DNA of 64,000 nt, taken from Eulemur rufifrons. Lineage: Eukaryota; Chordata; Mammalia; Primates; Lemuridae. Under the pieces are notes generated by a model. The model was not told where the DNA came from, did not search any database, and was given only the letters and a program-made list of their open reading frames with translations. The first letter of the stretch is position 1, and each line of letters begins with the position of its first letter. Location: contig NC_090999.1 in NCBI RefSeq assembly GCF_041146395.1, positions 70,499,001 to 70,563,000 of the forward strand, written 5' to 3'. Positions 37,001 through 48,500 of this stretch are shown piece by piece. Position numbers and translations under genes: made by a program.

Positions 37001-38670
37001 ATCTTTACAACGAAAACTACAAAACACTGATGAAAGTTTGAACTGAAGATGGCACAAACAAATGGAAACACACTCCATGCTATAGATCAGCAAAATTAAT
37101 ATCCTTAAAATGACCACACTGCCAAAAGGAATCTGAAGATTCAATGCAATTGCTATCAAAATGCCAATGTCATTTTTCACCGAATTAGAAAAAACAATAC
37201 TAAAATTCATATGGAACCAAAAAAGAGCCCAAATAACCAAAGCAATAGTGGACAAAAAGAACAAAGTTGGAAGCGTAACATTACCTGACTTCAAATTATA
37301 CTACAAGGCTATACTAACCAACACACTATGGTACTGGTATAAAAATAGACACATAGATCAATTGAACAGAATAGAGAACCCAGAAATAAAGCCATGTATT
37401 TACAGCCAATTGAACACTGACAAAGTCTACAAGAACATACACTGGGGAAAAGACATCCTTTTCAATAAATGGTGCTGAAATATTAGGACTGCCATATGCA
37501 GAAGAATGAAACTGTACTCCTATCTCTCACCATATACAAAAATCAACTCAAGATGGATTAAAGACTTGAATGTAAGACCTGAAACTTTAAAAATACTGAA
37601 AGAAAACCTAAGGAAAACTCTTGTGGACATTGGTCTAGGCAAAGAATTCATGACTGAGACCTTAAAATCATAGGCAACAAAAACAAAAATAGACAAAAGG
37701 GACTTAACTAAAAAGCTTCTGAATAGCCAAAAGAAATAATTTTAGGAGTGAACAGGCAACCTGGAGAAAGGGAGAAAATATTTTCAAATTACGCATCTGA
37801 CAGGGGACTAATATCCAGAATTTACAAGGAACTCAGATAATTCAATAACAACAAAAACCCCAAATAATGCCATTAAACAGTGGGCAAAGGACATGAAAAG
37901 TCATTTTTCAAGATAAGACATACAAACGGCCAATAGGTATATGAAAAAATGTTCAACAATACTAATCATCAGATAAATGCAAATTAAAACCACAATGAGA
38001 TATCATCTTACATAAATCAGAATGGCTATAATTAAAAAGACAAAAATAACAGATGTTGACAAGAATGTGGAGCCGAGGTAACGCTTATACATTGTTGATG
38101 GGAATGTAAATTAGTGCCACCTATATGGAAAACAGTATGGAGATTTCCCAAAGAACAAAAAATAGAGCTACCATTTGATCCAGAGATCCCACTACTGTGT
38201 ATCTACCTAAAGATAAAAAAATCATTACATCAAAAAATTACCTGCAGTCGTATGTTTATCGCAGCAAAGATAGGGAATCAACCTAAGTATCCATCAGTGA
38301 ATGACTAAAGAAAATGTGGTTTTTATGTACAATGAAATCTTATTCAGCTATAAAAAAAATAAAATCCTGTCTTTCAACAGCATGGATGGAACTGGAGGTC
38401 ATTACTTTAAGTGGAAAAGTAACACATAGACAAATACCAGGTTTTCACTTATAAGTGGAAGCTAAATAATGCGTACACTTGGGCATAGAGTGTGGAATGA
38501 TAGACAATGGAGACTCAGAAGGGTGGAAGATGGGAGGAGGGTGGATGATGAGAAATTAATAGGTACAATGTATGTTACTGATACTCTAAAAAGCCCTTGA
38601 TTTCACCACTCCACAATATATCCATGTAACAAAATTACACATGTACCCCACAAATTTATACAAAAAAGAC
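34074..38670 (+). repeat. Long L1 (end of ORF1 to 3' end), antisense to SLCO4C1
   Basis: It starts in the last part of ORF1, and the ORF2 start region (ILTLNVMD-like) lies just before an AluJ at 34473. ORF2 continues to about 38300, broken by many stops, with the reverse-transcriptase motif LFADDM near 36765 and [16 protein letters not shown] near 37200. The 3' UTR ends 'catgtaccccacaaattt' near 38655. About 4.2 kb of L1 remain. The 3' end is only about 150 bases from the exon 8 donor, in intron 8. Confidence 0.92.
34473..34834 (+). repeat. AluJ-like element with an internal 56-base duplication
   Basis: An old dimeric Alu inserted in the L1 and flanked by catgatc (34465-34471 and 34836-34842). 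In the right arm, a 56-base block beginning tgagccgaggtgtttgaagc is present twice in tandem (34668-34723 and 34724-34779). The tail is an AAAC repeat. Confidence 0.92.
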
Positions 38671-38824
38671 TCTACATGTTCTTACATAGAAAAAAAGCCT
38701 TCTAATTTAAAAAAAAAAAAAAAAGCTAATTCCTCACCATTTTATTTAAGGAAGCATATATACTTGGAAATGCATGCATTTGTTATTCTGATATTAATAT
38801 CAAAAGATATTGAAATATATTTAC

Positions 38825-39020
38825 CCATTATATAATTCAGACACACCAGCAAATGGCTCATTTTCACAGTTGGCATAAAGAAATACAAAACTCAGCATAA
38901 ATGCAACTCCAGATGAGAACAATGCAAACTTCATCGTATTTTTACATGTCATTTTGAATTTTGAAACAAGGAAACCACCTAAAATCTGACCAAGAGCAGC
39001 TCCAGGAATTAAAACAGCCC
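38825..39020 (-). CDS. SLCO4C1: SLCO4C1 coding exon 8 (TM8-TM9)
   Basis: The acceptor is CTCATTAG at 39021-39022 and the donor is G|GTAAAT at 38824. It begins with GG completing a Gly codon and ends with two bases of the next Gly codon. It encodes AVLIPGAALGQILGGFLVSK, KFKMTCKNTMKFALFSSGV, then AFMLSFVFLYANCENEPFAG and VSELYN. These are TM8, a short basic loop, TM9 and the start of the Kazal-bearing extracellular loop. The sequence is nearly the same as human OATP4C1. It is 196 bases long and open throughout. Confidence 0.97.
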
Positions 39021-39414
39021 CTAATGAGGAAAGAAGACACAGACAGTGAGAAAACACATACATACACTCAGTAACTTATAATAACATCTGGAAAACATCA
39101 AAAACAAGCACTAATATAGTTTTAACATATAAAAGTATTCCTCTGATAAAAGAATTATATGCATAAATGACTTAATTCCATTAAATGAGGAATTACTAAA
39201 ATTAATATAGTGAACATTAAGATTAATATATATTCTCTTTAGCCTTGTATACCCTTTGTTTCTCTCAAGTTCATACAATATGTCTGAAAATCAGAAACTT
39301 ATCAGCATTAAATATAAATTTTAAGGAGTAGTATATCCCAAATTATATTATCTAATAAAATTTTAATGTAAGGTAAAATTATTAGATTAAATTAGAACAA
39401 AGAAAATGCTTTAC

Positions 39415-39559
39415 CTCCAAGGGTAGCTGCAAAGCTGGATGACAATCCAAATTGATTTTCTATAAATTTAGGTAAAAATGTAGCAAACCCAGTAGTAATT
39501 AAAGCTTCTGAAGAAGTTGATAAAACTAAACATATAAAGACAGTATTCTTCACCAAATT
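39415..39559 (-). CDS. SLCO4C1: SLCO4C1 coding exon 7 (TM7 and loop to TM8)
   Basis: The acceptor is TTTTCTTCAG at 39560-39561 and the donor is GGAG|GTAAAG at 39414. It opens in phase 0 with NLVKNTVFICLVLSTSSEAL, then ITTGFATFLPKFIENQFGLS and SSFAATLG, and ends one base into a Gly codon. FLPKFIENQFG and SSFAATLGG are conserved OATP4C1 landmarks around TM7. Only 394 bases of intron separate it from exon 8. Confidence 0.97.
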
Positions 39560-41652
39560 CTGAAGAAAAAAAGTAGAGTTCAACAAATGAATAACTATGA
39601 TTGTACTGAAAAGTACAGCACTAGAAAGTTACCATGATGGAATAGCAAAATTTTTAATAAACACAATATAATCATTTGTAAAATTTTAGCATTTTCTCCA
39701 GCACAAAAATAAAACTATGATTAATAGATTTACATACACTATTATGAAAAAATTGTGTATATGGAGCACCTAGAGAGTTGACAGATGATTGATTCATCAA
39801 TATTGTACTTATGACTTTATCACATTCAAGGGACCAGGAAAAGAAAGTAAAAGCCTGCTTGGACAGGTTCCCTTCCCAAGTGTTACTGTAGATATCCACA
39901 CTATAAATTTACTCCCTATTTGATTCATTGTTTTGAATTCCTATGTCCAATAAACAAAGAACTTAAGACTGTGAGCACAGATAAGAATGTTCTCTAAGTA
40001 CCAAACTCGTAGCATTGTTCCATGATTAAAGGACTAGTAATTACGAATCTTAGATAGATACAGGGCTAAGCAACTTTAATAGGTGTCTGTATTGCTAAAC
40101 CTCTCAGAATCTTATCTATCTACAGAGGAGAGTGTAGAGATTCATTGTTTTAATAAATTTAAGCACAAAAATGAAAACAGAATTATAGTTCTGGAATATT
40201 AAATGCAAAGAAATGCTTCATAAACCTAAGCAAAACACACACACAGAGGAGTGACAAAGAGGCAAGATAAGAGATTTAGAAGTTAGAGCCAGATAACTTA
40301 CAACATAAGGATAACAGAAGTGACAAAGAGAGAAAAGTACCTGGATGAAAACATGCAATAATTTAAAATAGTAGTAGTAATAGTAGTAGAAGAAGAAGAA
40401 AATACTTAAGTCTTCAGATTGCAAAAGATAATAGATTCCTAGAAAGACTTAATGTAAAAAGACATATTTAGGCATTACTAAAATCAAGGATAAATGAAAA
40501 ATTTACAAACTTATAGAAATAAGTCAGAATCACATTAACAAGAAACTTCTCAAATGCAACATATTTAAATAGAAAAGAGCAAACAATATCCACAGACTGT
40601 TGGAATTATAGGGGAATGATCCAAAAGTATTGATCCAGATAGAAATATCATTCAGACATTCAAGGATATTTGTGTGGTATCCCATCCAAAGAAAACCAGC
40701 AATACAATCCTGAGTCTATAGAGATCTCAGTCAAAATGGAGATCTGCAAGAGGCCATAAGGATAAAAAAAAGCAATGTTGAGCAATGAAACTTGATCATA
40801 ATATAAATTGGAATTTATAAAATAAATTAAATGGAGATATATGAAATAGAACAGACCTACTATAAAAGAAAATAATAGTAATTGGAATTACAACTTATGA
40901 ACAATCTCAGCAAAACACAAGAATGTTCATGTATTGTGGCAGAGTTGAAAGGCGGGCTGAGTGGACAAATAAAAACATTTTAAGCCTTTCATTTGACAAG
41001 AAGGAAAAAAAGTAATGAAAAGCAAATAATATCACATCTTGAAAAGGTAAAATTATAAACTCCCTTATGAATAAAGCTTTTATGATGCTAAATAGAAAGA
41101 ATGCTTTCTGCTAAGTACAACCGAATAAACTCTAACACTTGTTTCTTGGCTTCACACCAAGTTACCACTAACCGCCACCTTTTTCACAAGGGAGAAATAT
41201 CAGTTGGGCATTCTCCAACACATCATTAACAATTCAGTGATAATTGATGAATCCATTACACAAGGGAAATGTTATAGAATAATGGCTGTAATGCTAATGA
41301 AAAACCACTGAATATTGATATTGCTAAGAAGGTAACTCACCCTCTTTCAACCATTCTGCTCCAGAATAATTTTCATTTGCTCAAAGGACAATAAAACTAA
41401 ATCTGAAGAATAGTTTATAAGAGCTAGAATTGTAGCAAGCAAGCAAACAAGAATGCATTATGAAAAGATTTGTGTGTGTGTATATATGTGTCTGTGTTTA
41501 TGTGTGTGTATTCATGCAAGTGGGGTTATTTATGCATGTATATAATAAATACACACATCTACATACATGTACCTATGATTTATGTGTGAGAGTGTGTGTG
41601 TGTGTGTGTGTGTGTGTCAGAGACAGAGAGAGAAAAAACAGTTTTATTTTAC
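39560..41652. other. Intron 6 of SLCO4C1
   Basis: AT-rich, with no exon recognised. A short AGT/AGA trinucleotide run lies at about 40370-40400, and a TG-rich region lies next to exon 6 (listed separately). Confidence 0.55.
41470..41617. repeat. TG/CA microsatellite beside the exon 6 donor
   Basis: Two TG-rich stretches lie on the plus strand (about 41470-41512 and 41588-41617). The nearer one is an uninterrupted run of about a dozen TG units (41593-41617). On the gene strand it reads CACACA, beginning about 35 bases inside intron 6 from the exon 6 5' splice site, after a CT-rich stretch (about 41618-41634). Confidence 0.95.
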
Positions 41653-41771
41653 CTTCAGTGCAGCTGGAAAATCTTTAATATTTTTTCCAAAATTCTCATC
41701 TGCATGTTGCAAGGAAATACTCTTATTCTGATGAGCCTGGGAAGTTTTTCCAGCTTGAATTTTTGCTGTAC
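41653..41771 (-). CDS. SLCO4C1: SLCO4C1 coding exon 6 (cytosolic loop between TM6 and TM7)
   Basis: The acceptor is TTTTTTAG at 41772-41773 and the donor is AAG|GTAAAA at 41652. GT completes a Gly codon. The exon encodes TAKIQAGKTSQAHQNKS, then ISLQHADENFGKNIKDFPAA and LK, ending in phase 0. It is a hydrophilic stretch, the large intracellular loop of OATPs, and the least conserved exon here. It is a few residues longer than the human loop as I recall it, while AGKTSQAHQ and IKDFPAALK match. Confidence 0.94.
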
Positions 41772-42653
41772 CTAAAAAAGTAGTAAATGCACTTGCTTTG
41801 TCACTTCATTCTTCATTAAAAAAAAAAAAAATGCTTACTTTTTAATTGACAGTCACTTCCACAAGTATATAAATTCCATACCATAAGAGGTCAGTTCCTT
41901 TCTTTGTCAACAAAATTGTACAAATATCTAAGTAATCAGGCTGTCCCAAGAGCTAGTATTCATTACCACTCAGGAAGTTCCAACCAGTCTAAACATTAAA
42001 ATGAGACAATTTTACTCTAATCTCATATCTAACCTCTTCAATTAAAATCTCTTAAAATTTTTTATTCCTTTCAAATGATTCCCTTTTTTATCTTTTACAA
42101 AAGCACATTTGTAGCTTTTTTCTTTTACTTTCGTTAGTTCTAACATGCTTAGCAGATGAAATATTTCCCATCTATTACCATGTCCCTTTGATTTTTAATA
42201 ATGGTACTGTGAATAAATCTGAGAAAACAGTCAATATATGGAATTATAAATTGAATGGCCCAGAAAAATCAATCAGAAAGAGATGGAGTCTACTTACTTC
42301 TAGTCTTCCCACTTTTTTGCCAATTTCCAAAAGTTAATCATCTATTTTGTTGCAAATAACAATAGAAACAACTAAATGCCTTCAACCTAGAGAAAAATAC
42401 TTCTACAGATATGTATTTTAACTATACAATTATACAGAAGCAAGATCTCATAGAGAAAAAAATGGATATTCTTTTCTATTAACCTTTTCTTTTTGGACAG
42501 AGTGGCTAGTATTATAATATGGTAAAAAATGAGTATAGTATAGCATGACTTTGGTGATAATTGAATATACTATAAATAATTAACATGAATGACTTAAGGC
42601 AGATTGAAATTATTGACTACTGAATACAAACTAACAGTTTAAAGGATATTGTA

Positions 42654-42948
42654 GGCCAGGCACAGTGGCTCACGCCTATAATCCCAGAGCTTTGGGAGGC
42701 CGAAGAAGGAGCATAGCTTGAGGCCAGGAGTTCAAGATCAGCCTAGGCAACATAGCAAGACCCCATCTCCACAAAATTTTTTTTAAAGTTTGCCAGGCAT
42801 CACAACATGTGCCTGTAGTCCTAGCTACTCAGGAGGCTAAAGCAATGATCACTTGAGCCCAGGAGTTCAAGGTTGCAATGAGCTATGATCACATCACTGC
42901 ACTCCAGCCCCGGTGACAGAGCAAGACACTGTCTCTAAAAAAAAAAGA
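42654..42948 (+). repeat. Old dimeric Alu (AluJ-like)
   Basis: It starts ggccaggcacagtggctcac, with two arms joined by an AT-rich linker (no lemur-type expansion) and an A-run at about 42938-42948. It lies in intron 5, antisense to SLCO4C1. Confidence 0.92.
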
Positions 42949-43258
42949 GATATCACACCCTACACATAAAGTAGGATTCCAGATAAAACCTAAGAAACAA
43001 ATTGAACAAGTAGTAAGGAGGTGAATATGCATACAGCTTTATTGATTATTAATTGGAAATATAGAAAACTCATGAATATTAAGATTGCTACCCAATGTTT
43101 CCTAAAATGAAGATAGATATTCAAAAGTTTGCATAGGCAGAAGTTGAGATTCTATAAAACAAACAGGGTGAATCTACAGTTCTTATTAATTATATAGAAA
43201 ACAACACATGGCTTAGAATTAGAATAAAACTCTCCTGTTTGAAAGAAAACACGTTTAC

Positions 43259-43380
43259 CTGGTAAATGTTTTGGAAAGCAAGAAAAAGGTATTATCAACG
43301 ACCAAGCAAAGATCCAACATATAAGAAATCCAATCCACCAAGCTCCCAACCATCGTGGATCATCCTCAGTGACATCAGGA
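43259..43380 (-). CDS. SLCO4C1: SLCO4C1 coding exon 5 (OATP signature, TM6)
   Basis: The acceptor is ATGTAG at 43381-43382 and the donor is CCAG|GTAAAC at 43258. The first base completes a Ser codon begun in exon 4. The exon reads PDVTEDDPRWLGAWWIGFLI, then CWIFAWSLIIPFSCFPKHLP. It holds the OATP superfamily signature (D-x-RW-x-GAWW-x-G-F-L) at the outer edge of TM6, the strongest single family marker in this window, and then TM6 itself. It ends one base into a Gly codon. It is 122 bases long and open. Confidence 0.97.
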
Positions 43381-43382
43381 CT

Positions 43383-44751
43383 ACATGATATAAAAACAAG
43401 AGGTAAAAGTCAACTCTACCTTATTAATTAAAACTCAGTTATGAGAATCATATACTTTATACTACTGGTGCATATAGTACAATATTATTAGAATATCCAA
43501 AATTTTAATGGAGCCATTATGATGAATCAGAAAACAGGTAACAGGTATAAATGAGAGTTATAAGAATAATGGTTACAAAGTATTTTAAAATGACAAATAT
43601 GACATAAAAGTTTAAAATATTTAATAGTAAATATAAGTATGAAAATATTTGAAAAGATACACAGAATTTCTGAACATTCTTTAACGTTCGCTAAGTTTTC
43701 TCCACTGTTGTATTAAATTAAATATATCTCACAGAAAATCGCTGATCTATGTTAAAAGCTCATGCACTGTGCTTCAACTATGGCATTTCTTTAAATGTAA
43801 AATTATTCTTCAAGTGATTAACAGTTTTTTATAATGCTTCTCATATTTTAATATCAATAGGCCCTTTCAGAAAACATACCACTCCTACAACTCATGCAAT
43901 TTTCCACTGAAATTAAAATTTCCTTTCTTAAAACTCTGACTCTCTGCTTCAAGAGCTTTTTCTGCACACCTTTTTATATTTTAAAGATTAACCTAGGACT
44001 AAAAAGGCTCAGAGAACCAATCACATACCCATGACTACATTTTATTATTCATGGTCATACAAAGGATTGTGCAGTTATATTCTCAGGGGCAAAATGAAAA
44101 AATACGGCCTCACCAAAGGGTACTAAATTCTATATTCAGGAAAAACAAAAGGTAACTCAACAGTTAAGAGGGAAGTTTTGGAGTCAAAAACATATACTTC
44201 ATGTCTCGGCCAAAGATAGCTTGTGAAATAAGTGAACACAAAAAAAATCATTTGTATGGAACATAGTATAGGATAAATAAATATTACTTATTAAGTTCCT
44301 TCATTGTTGGATAAAGTGACAAACCTGGATGTCTCTGACATTATCAGAGCTACTATAGGGCTTATTCTGAGAATCATAGATTCTTGAGACACTTCAGGCT
44401 ATCTGCCCCTCAAATACATCTATGGAAAACATGACTTATTTGTATTGAATTCTTGTTTTTGAAAATGCAAGGCATCCTACGTATGTATTTTTAAAAATTT
44501 CATCAACTGACTCCATTGAAAATCTTTATTTATGAGTAAATACATTATTACACTAAGATGGTATGGCATTGATGCATGGAGCAATGCAGCCAAAATTAGG
44601 CATTTTATAAGAATTAATGTGTATTCAGTTTTGCTTCCTGAAAAATCCCTCATACTGTACTGGGGAAGTACTGTAAAAATATTCTGTCTATGATGTTAGC
44701 ATTATTAAAATAAAATAAATTTAAGTAAAAGAAAAATAAATACTCTCTTGC
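43383..44751. other. Intron 4 of SLCO4C1 (probable GC-AG type)
   Basis: It begins GCAAGA on the gene strand at 44751 and ends ATGTAG at 43381-43382. No repeat or other gene is recognised inside. Confidence 0.6.
44749..44751 (-). promoter_or_regulatory. SLCO4C1: Non-canonical GC 5' splice site of intron 4
   Basis: On the gene strand the junction is CAAAG|GCAAGA. The exon side (AAG) and the intron side (GCAAG) fit the strong flanking consensus usual for GC-AG introns. Using it joins exons 4 and 5 in frame and restores the expected Ser codon. Confidence 0.85.
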
Positions 44752-44848
44752 CTTTGTCCCATAGCAACATCAATGTACATGGTTAGCAGCTGTCCTCCCA
44801 ACACATAGCCAACAGCAGGACCTAAGACTGACATAGCATAGCCAATTC
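44752..44848 (-). CDS. SLCO4C1: SLCO4C1 coding exon 4 (TM5)
   Basis: The acceptor is CTTCTCTAG at 44849-44850. GA completes a Gly codon, followed by IGYAMSVLGPAVGYVLGGQ, then LLTMYIDVAMGQ and two bases (AG) of a Ser codon finished by exon 5. It encodes TM5 and part of the next extracellular loop, matching human OATP4C1 closely. The donor is AAAG|GCAAGA, that is GC instead of GT. Length is 97 bases. The GT eight bases further on would shift the frame. Confidence 0.95.
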
Positions 44849-44850
44849 CT

Positions 44851-45529
44851 AGAGAAGAACAAAGACATTTAATATAGTCATATGTACGACTTTGCTTTGC
44901 ATGGCTAACAATAGAATAATGTTTTACCATAGAAAAATCTAAATGGATAGACATCAAAATTACACATATTTTTACTAAAAATATATCATTTAAATGGTAT
45001 CATTTGGTCAATGGTCAAGGCAAGGAGCCTAAAATATATGACTCAATGTAAAAGGTGTTTGACTATAACAATGATTATAATAAAATCAAAAATAATAAAC
45101 ATATGGAAAGTTATGTTTACTGGTGGCAGGGGTAGTATTAGTACATCCACATTATCCTTTAGTCATAATGATAATACATTGTGGAAGAAAATAATGTAAA
45201 ACAAGAAGCCTTTTGTTCTCCGTACAACATGTAAAGCATTCTTTATTTTACAGTACAGAAGCTGACTTGAAGACCTGGATCTTCTAAGAAGTCTATTTCT
45301 TATATATAAGCCATTAGTTTAAACCTCTTGTTCTTCGTGATTCTCCTCATTTTGACTTTTCCCAGAATTAAGCTGAGCATAGTTCTGTAAGAAATTCAGA
45401 ACTTTGCCATATATACCTTTGAATTTTTACGGAATGAAATTTACTTTGTCCAATCATTTTTTTTTATTGTTGTTACTGTTTTTCCTTTAAGCCTCCAAGT
45501 ATTTTGGAGTGGTAGCTGGATATAATTGC
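44851..45529. other. Intron 3 of SLCO4C1, AT-rich, no recognised element
   Basis: Nothing recognisable lies between exon 4 and the L1 3' end. The plus-strand frame at 45011-45199 has no recognisable product. Confidence 0.5.
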
Positions 45530-48500
45530 ACCATTTTTTCTTTCATTTTTAGTTGACACATAATTGTACATATTTATGGGGTACACAGCGACATATCAAT
45601 ACATCAATACAATGTGTAATGATCAAATCAGAGTGATTAGGATATCCATCACCTAAAACATTTATCATTTGTATGTAACGGGAACATTCAAAATCCTCTC
45701 CTCTAGCGTTTTGAACATATACTACAAATAATTGCTAACTATATTCAACCTGCAGTGATATGGAACACTAGAACTTATTCTTCCTAATGTAATTGTGTAT
45801 CCATTAACAAAACTCTCCCTATGCTTCTCTCCTGTCTACCTTTCCCAACCTTTAATAACCATAATTCTACTCTACTTCTATGTGCTGAATTTTTTCAGCT
45901 CCCACATATGAGTAAGAACATCTGGTATTTATCTCTGTGTGTCTGACATTTCACTTAACATAATGTTCTCCAGGCTCATCCATGTTCCTATGAAGGATAG
46001 AATTTCATTTTTATAGCTGCATAGTATTCCATTGTGTATATATGCCACATTTTCTTTATCCATTCATCTGTTGATGAACATTTAGGTTGATTGCATTTAT
46101 CTTGGCTATTGTGAATGGTGCTGCAATAAACACGGAAGTGCAGATATGTTTTCCATATACTGATTTCCCTTCCTTTGGATAAATACCCAGTAGTGGGATT
46201 CCAGGATCGTATGGTAATTCTACGTTTAGTTGTTAAGAAACCTCCATACTGTTTTTCATAATTGCTGTACTATTTTACATTCCCACCAGCAGTGCATAAG
46301 TTCCCTTTTGTATATGTACTTGGCAGCATTTGTTGTTTGTTTGTTTTTTTTCTTTTTGGAAATAGTAATTCTAACTCAGGTGAAATAAGATCTCATATGG
46401 TTTGGAATTACATTTCTCTGATGATTAGTGAAACTGCATTTCTCTGCTGATTAGTGAAATAGAACTTTTTAAAATATATTCATTGGTCATTTGTATGTCT
46501 GTTTTGAGAAATGTCTATACAGAACTTTTGTCCATTTTTGAATCAGATTTTTTTTCTTTTGTTCAGTTGTTTGAATTCCTCATATATTCTGGATATTCAT
46601 CCCTTATCATATGAATAATTTGTAAACATTTTCTCCCATTCTATGGGCTGTTTCTTCACTCTATTGATTGTTTCCTTTGTTGTACAGAAGCTTTTTAGTT
46701 TGATATAGTCCCATTTGTCTATTTTTGTAAAACCTTAGCCCCAACCAATGTCTGGAACCATTTCTCCTAGGTTTTCTTATAGTTTTATAGTTTCAGGTCT
46801 TACACTTAAGTCTTTAGTCCACTTTTAGTTGATTTTTGTATATGATGAGACAGGAGTCTAGTTTAACTCTTCTGCATATGTGGGTATTCAGTTTTCCCAG
46901 CATCATCTATTGATGAAACTGCCCATTTTCCCAGTGTACGCTTTTGGCACCTTTACCAAAAGTCAGTTGTCTGTAAATACATGGATTTATTTCTGTGTTC
47001 TGTATTTTGTTCCATTGGTCTATGTGTCTGTTTTGATGCCAATGCCATGCTGTTTTGATTAAATTTTGAGGTCTAGTAGTGTGATGCCTCCAGCTTTGTT
47101 CTTTTTGTTCAGTACTGTTTTGGCTATACAGCTTTCTATTTTATGATGCAGGCATTTATTTCTTTAAACTTCCCTGTTAGTGCTGCTTTTGCTGTAATCC
47201 ATAGGTTTAGGTATGTTGTGTTTCCATTTTCATTTGTTTCAATAAATTTTTTAATTTCCTTCTTAATTTCTTCATCTATCCTTTCGTCATTCAGGAGCAT
47301 GTTGTTTAATTTCCATGTGTTTATACAGTTTCCAAAGTTCCTTTTGTTACTGATTTCTAGTTTTATTCCATTGTGGTATGAGAAGTTACTTGATATGATT
47401 TCAACTTTTTAAAATTTCTTAAGATTTGTTTTGTGGCTTAATATATGGTCTATCCCAGATAATGTTCACTGTACTCAAGAGAAGAATATTTATTCTGCAG
47501 CTATTAGATGAAATGTGATGTTCTGTTAGGTCCATTTATTCTCTACTACAGTTTAAGTCTGATATTTCTTTGTTGATTTTCTGTCTAGATCATCTTTCCA
47601 GTGCTGAAAGTGGATGTTGATGGCCCCAACTACTACTGAATTGGGGTCTCTCTCTTTAGTTCTAATTACAATTTGCTTTATATATCTGGGTGCTCTGATG
47701 TTGAGTGCATATATGATTATAATTGTTCTATCATTTTCGTGAACAGATCTCTTTGTCATATAATGACCTTTGTCCCTTTTTTATATTTTTTGACTTAAAG
47801 TCTATTTTGTCTGGTACTTCTGCCTGCTACTGGTTTCCATTCTTGTGGAATATGTCTTTCCATCCCCCCACTTTAAGTCTACGTGTTGAAGTGACTTACT
47901 TGTAGGAAGCATATTCTCATATCTTTGAGGGGTTTCTGTTTGTTTGTTTGTTTTGTTTTTAATTCATTCAGCAGTCTATATCTTTTACTTGGGGAATTTA
48001 AACCATTTACATTCAAGGTTGTTATCATTCATAGGTGAGAACTTATTACTGTCATTTCATTGTTTTCTGATTATTTTGTATATACTTTCTTCCACTCATA
48101 TTGTTTATCTTTGCAGTTTGGTAGTTTTCTGTAGTGTTAATGTGAATTCCTCTCTCTTTCCCATTTGAGTATCTGCGCTACCATTGAGTTTTGTACTTTC
48201 ATGCATTTTCATGATGGTTGATACTGCCCTTTTGCTTCCAGATGTAGAACATCCTTAAGCATTTTGTGTAGAGCTGGCCTAGTGATGATTCATTCCCTCA
48301 GTTTGAGCAATTTGCTTGTCTGAGAAAGATTTTGTCCCTTCATTTCTGAAGGATAGCTTTGCTGGGTATAGCATTCTTGGCTAACAGGTTTTTTTCTTTT
48401 AGCACTTTGAATATATTATCCTATTTTTTCCTTGGCCTGTAAGGTTTCTGCTGAGAAATCTGCTGTTAGCCTGATAGGGATTCCCTCATATGTGACGACC

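Noticed and set aside
36176..37478. Open frames of 65-105 codons within 36-37 kb as genes
   Set aside because: All are fragments of a decayed L1 ORF2.
44738..44745. GT at the start of GTATTT as the real exon 4 donor
   Set aside because: It would add eight bases and shift the frame into exon 5, destroying the conserved OATP signature.
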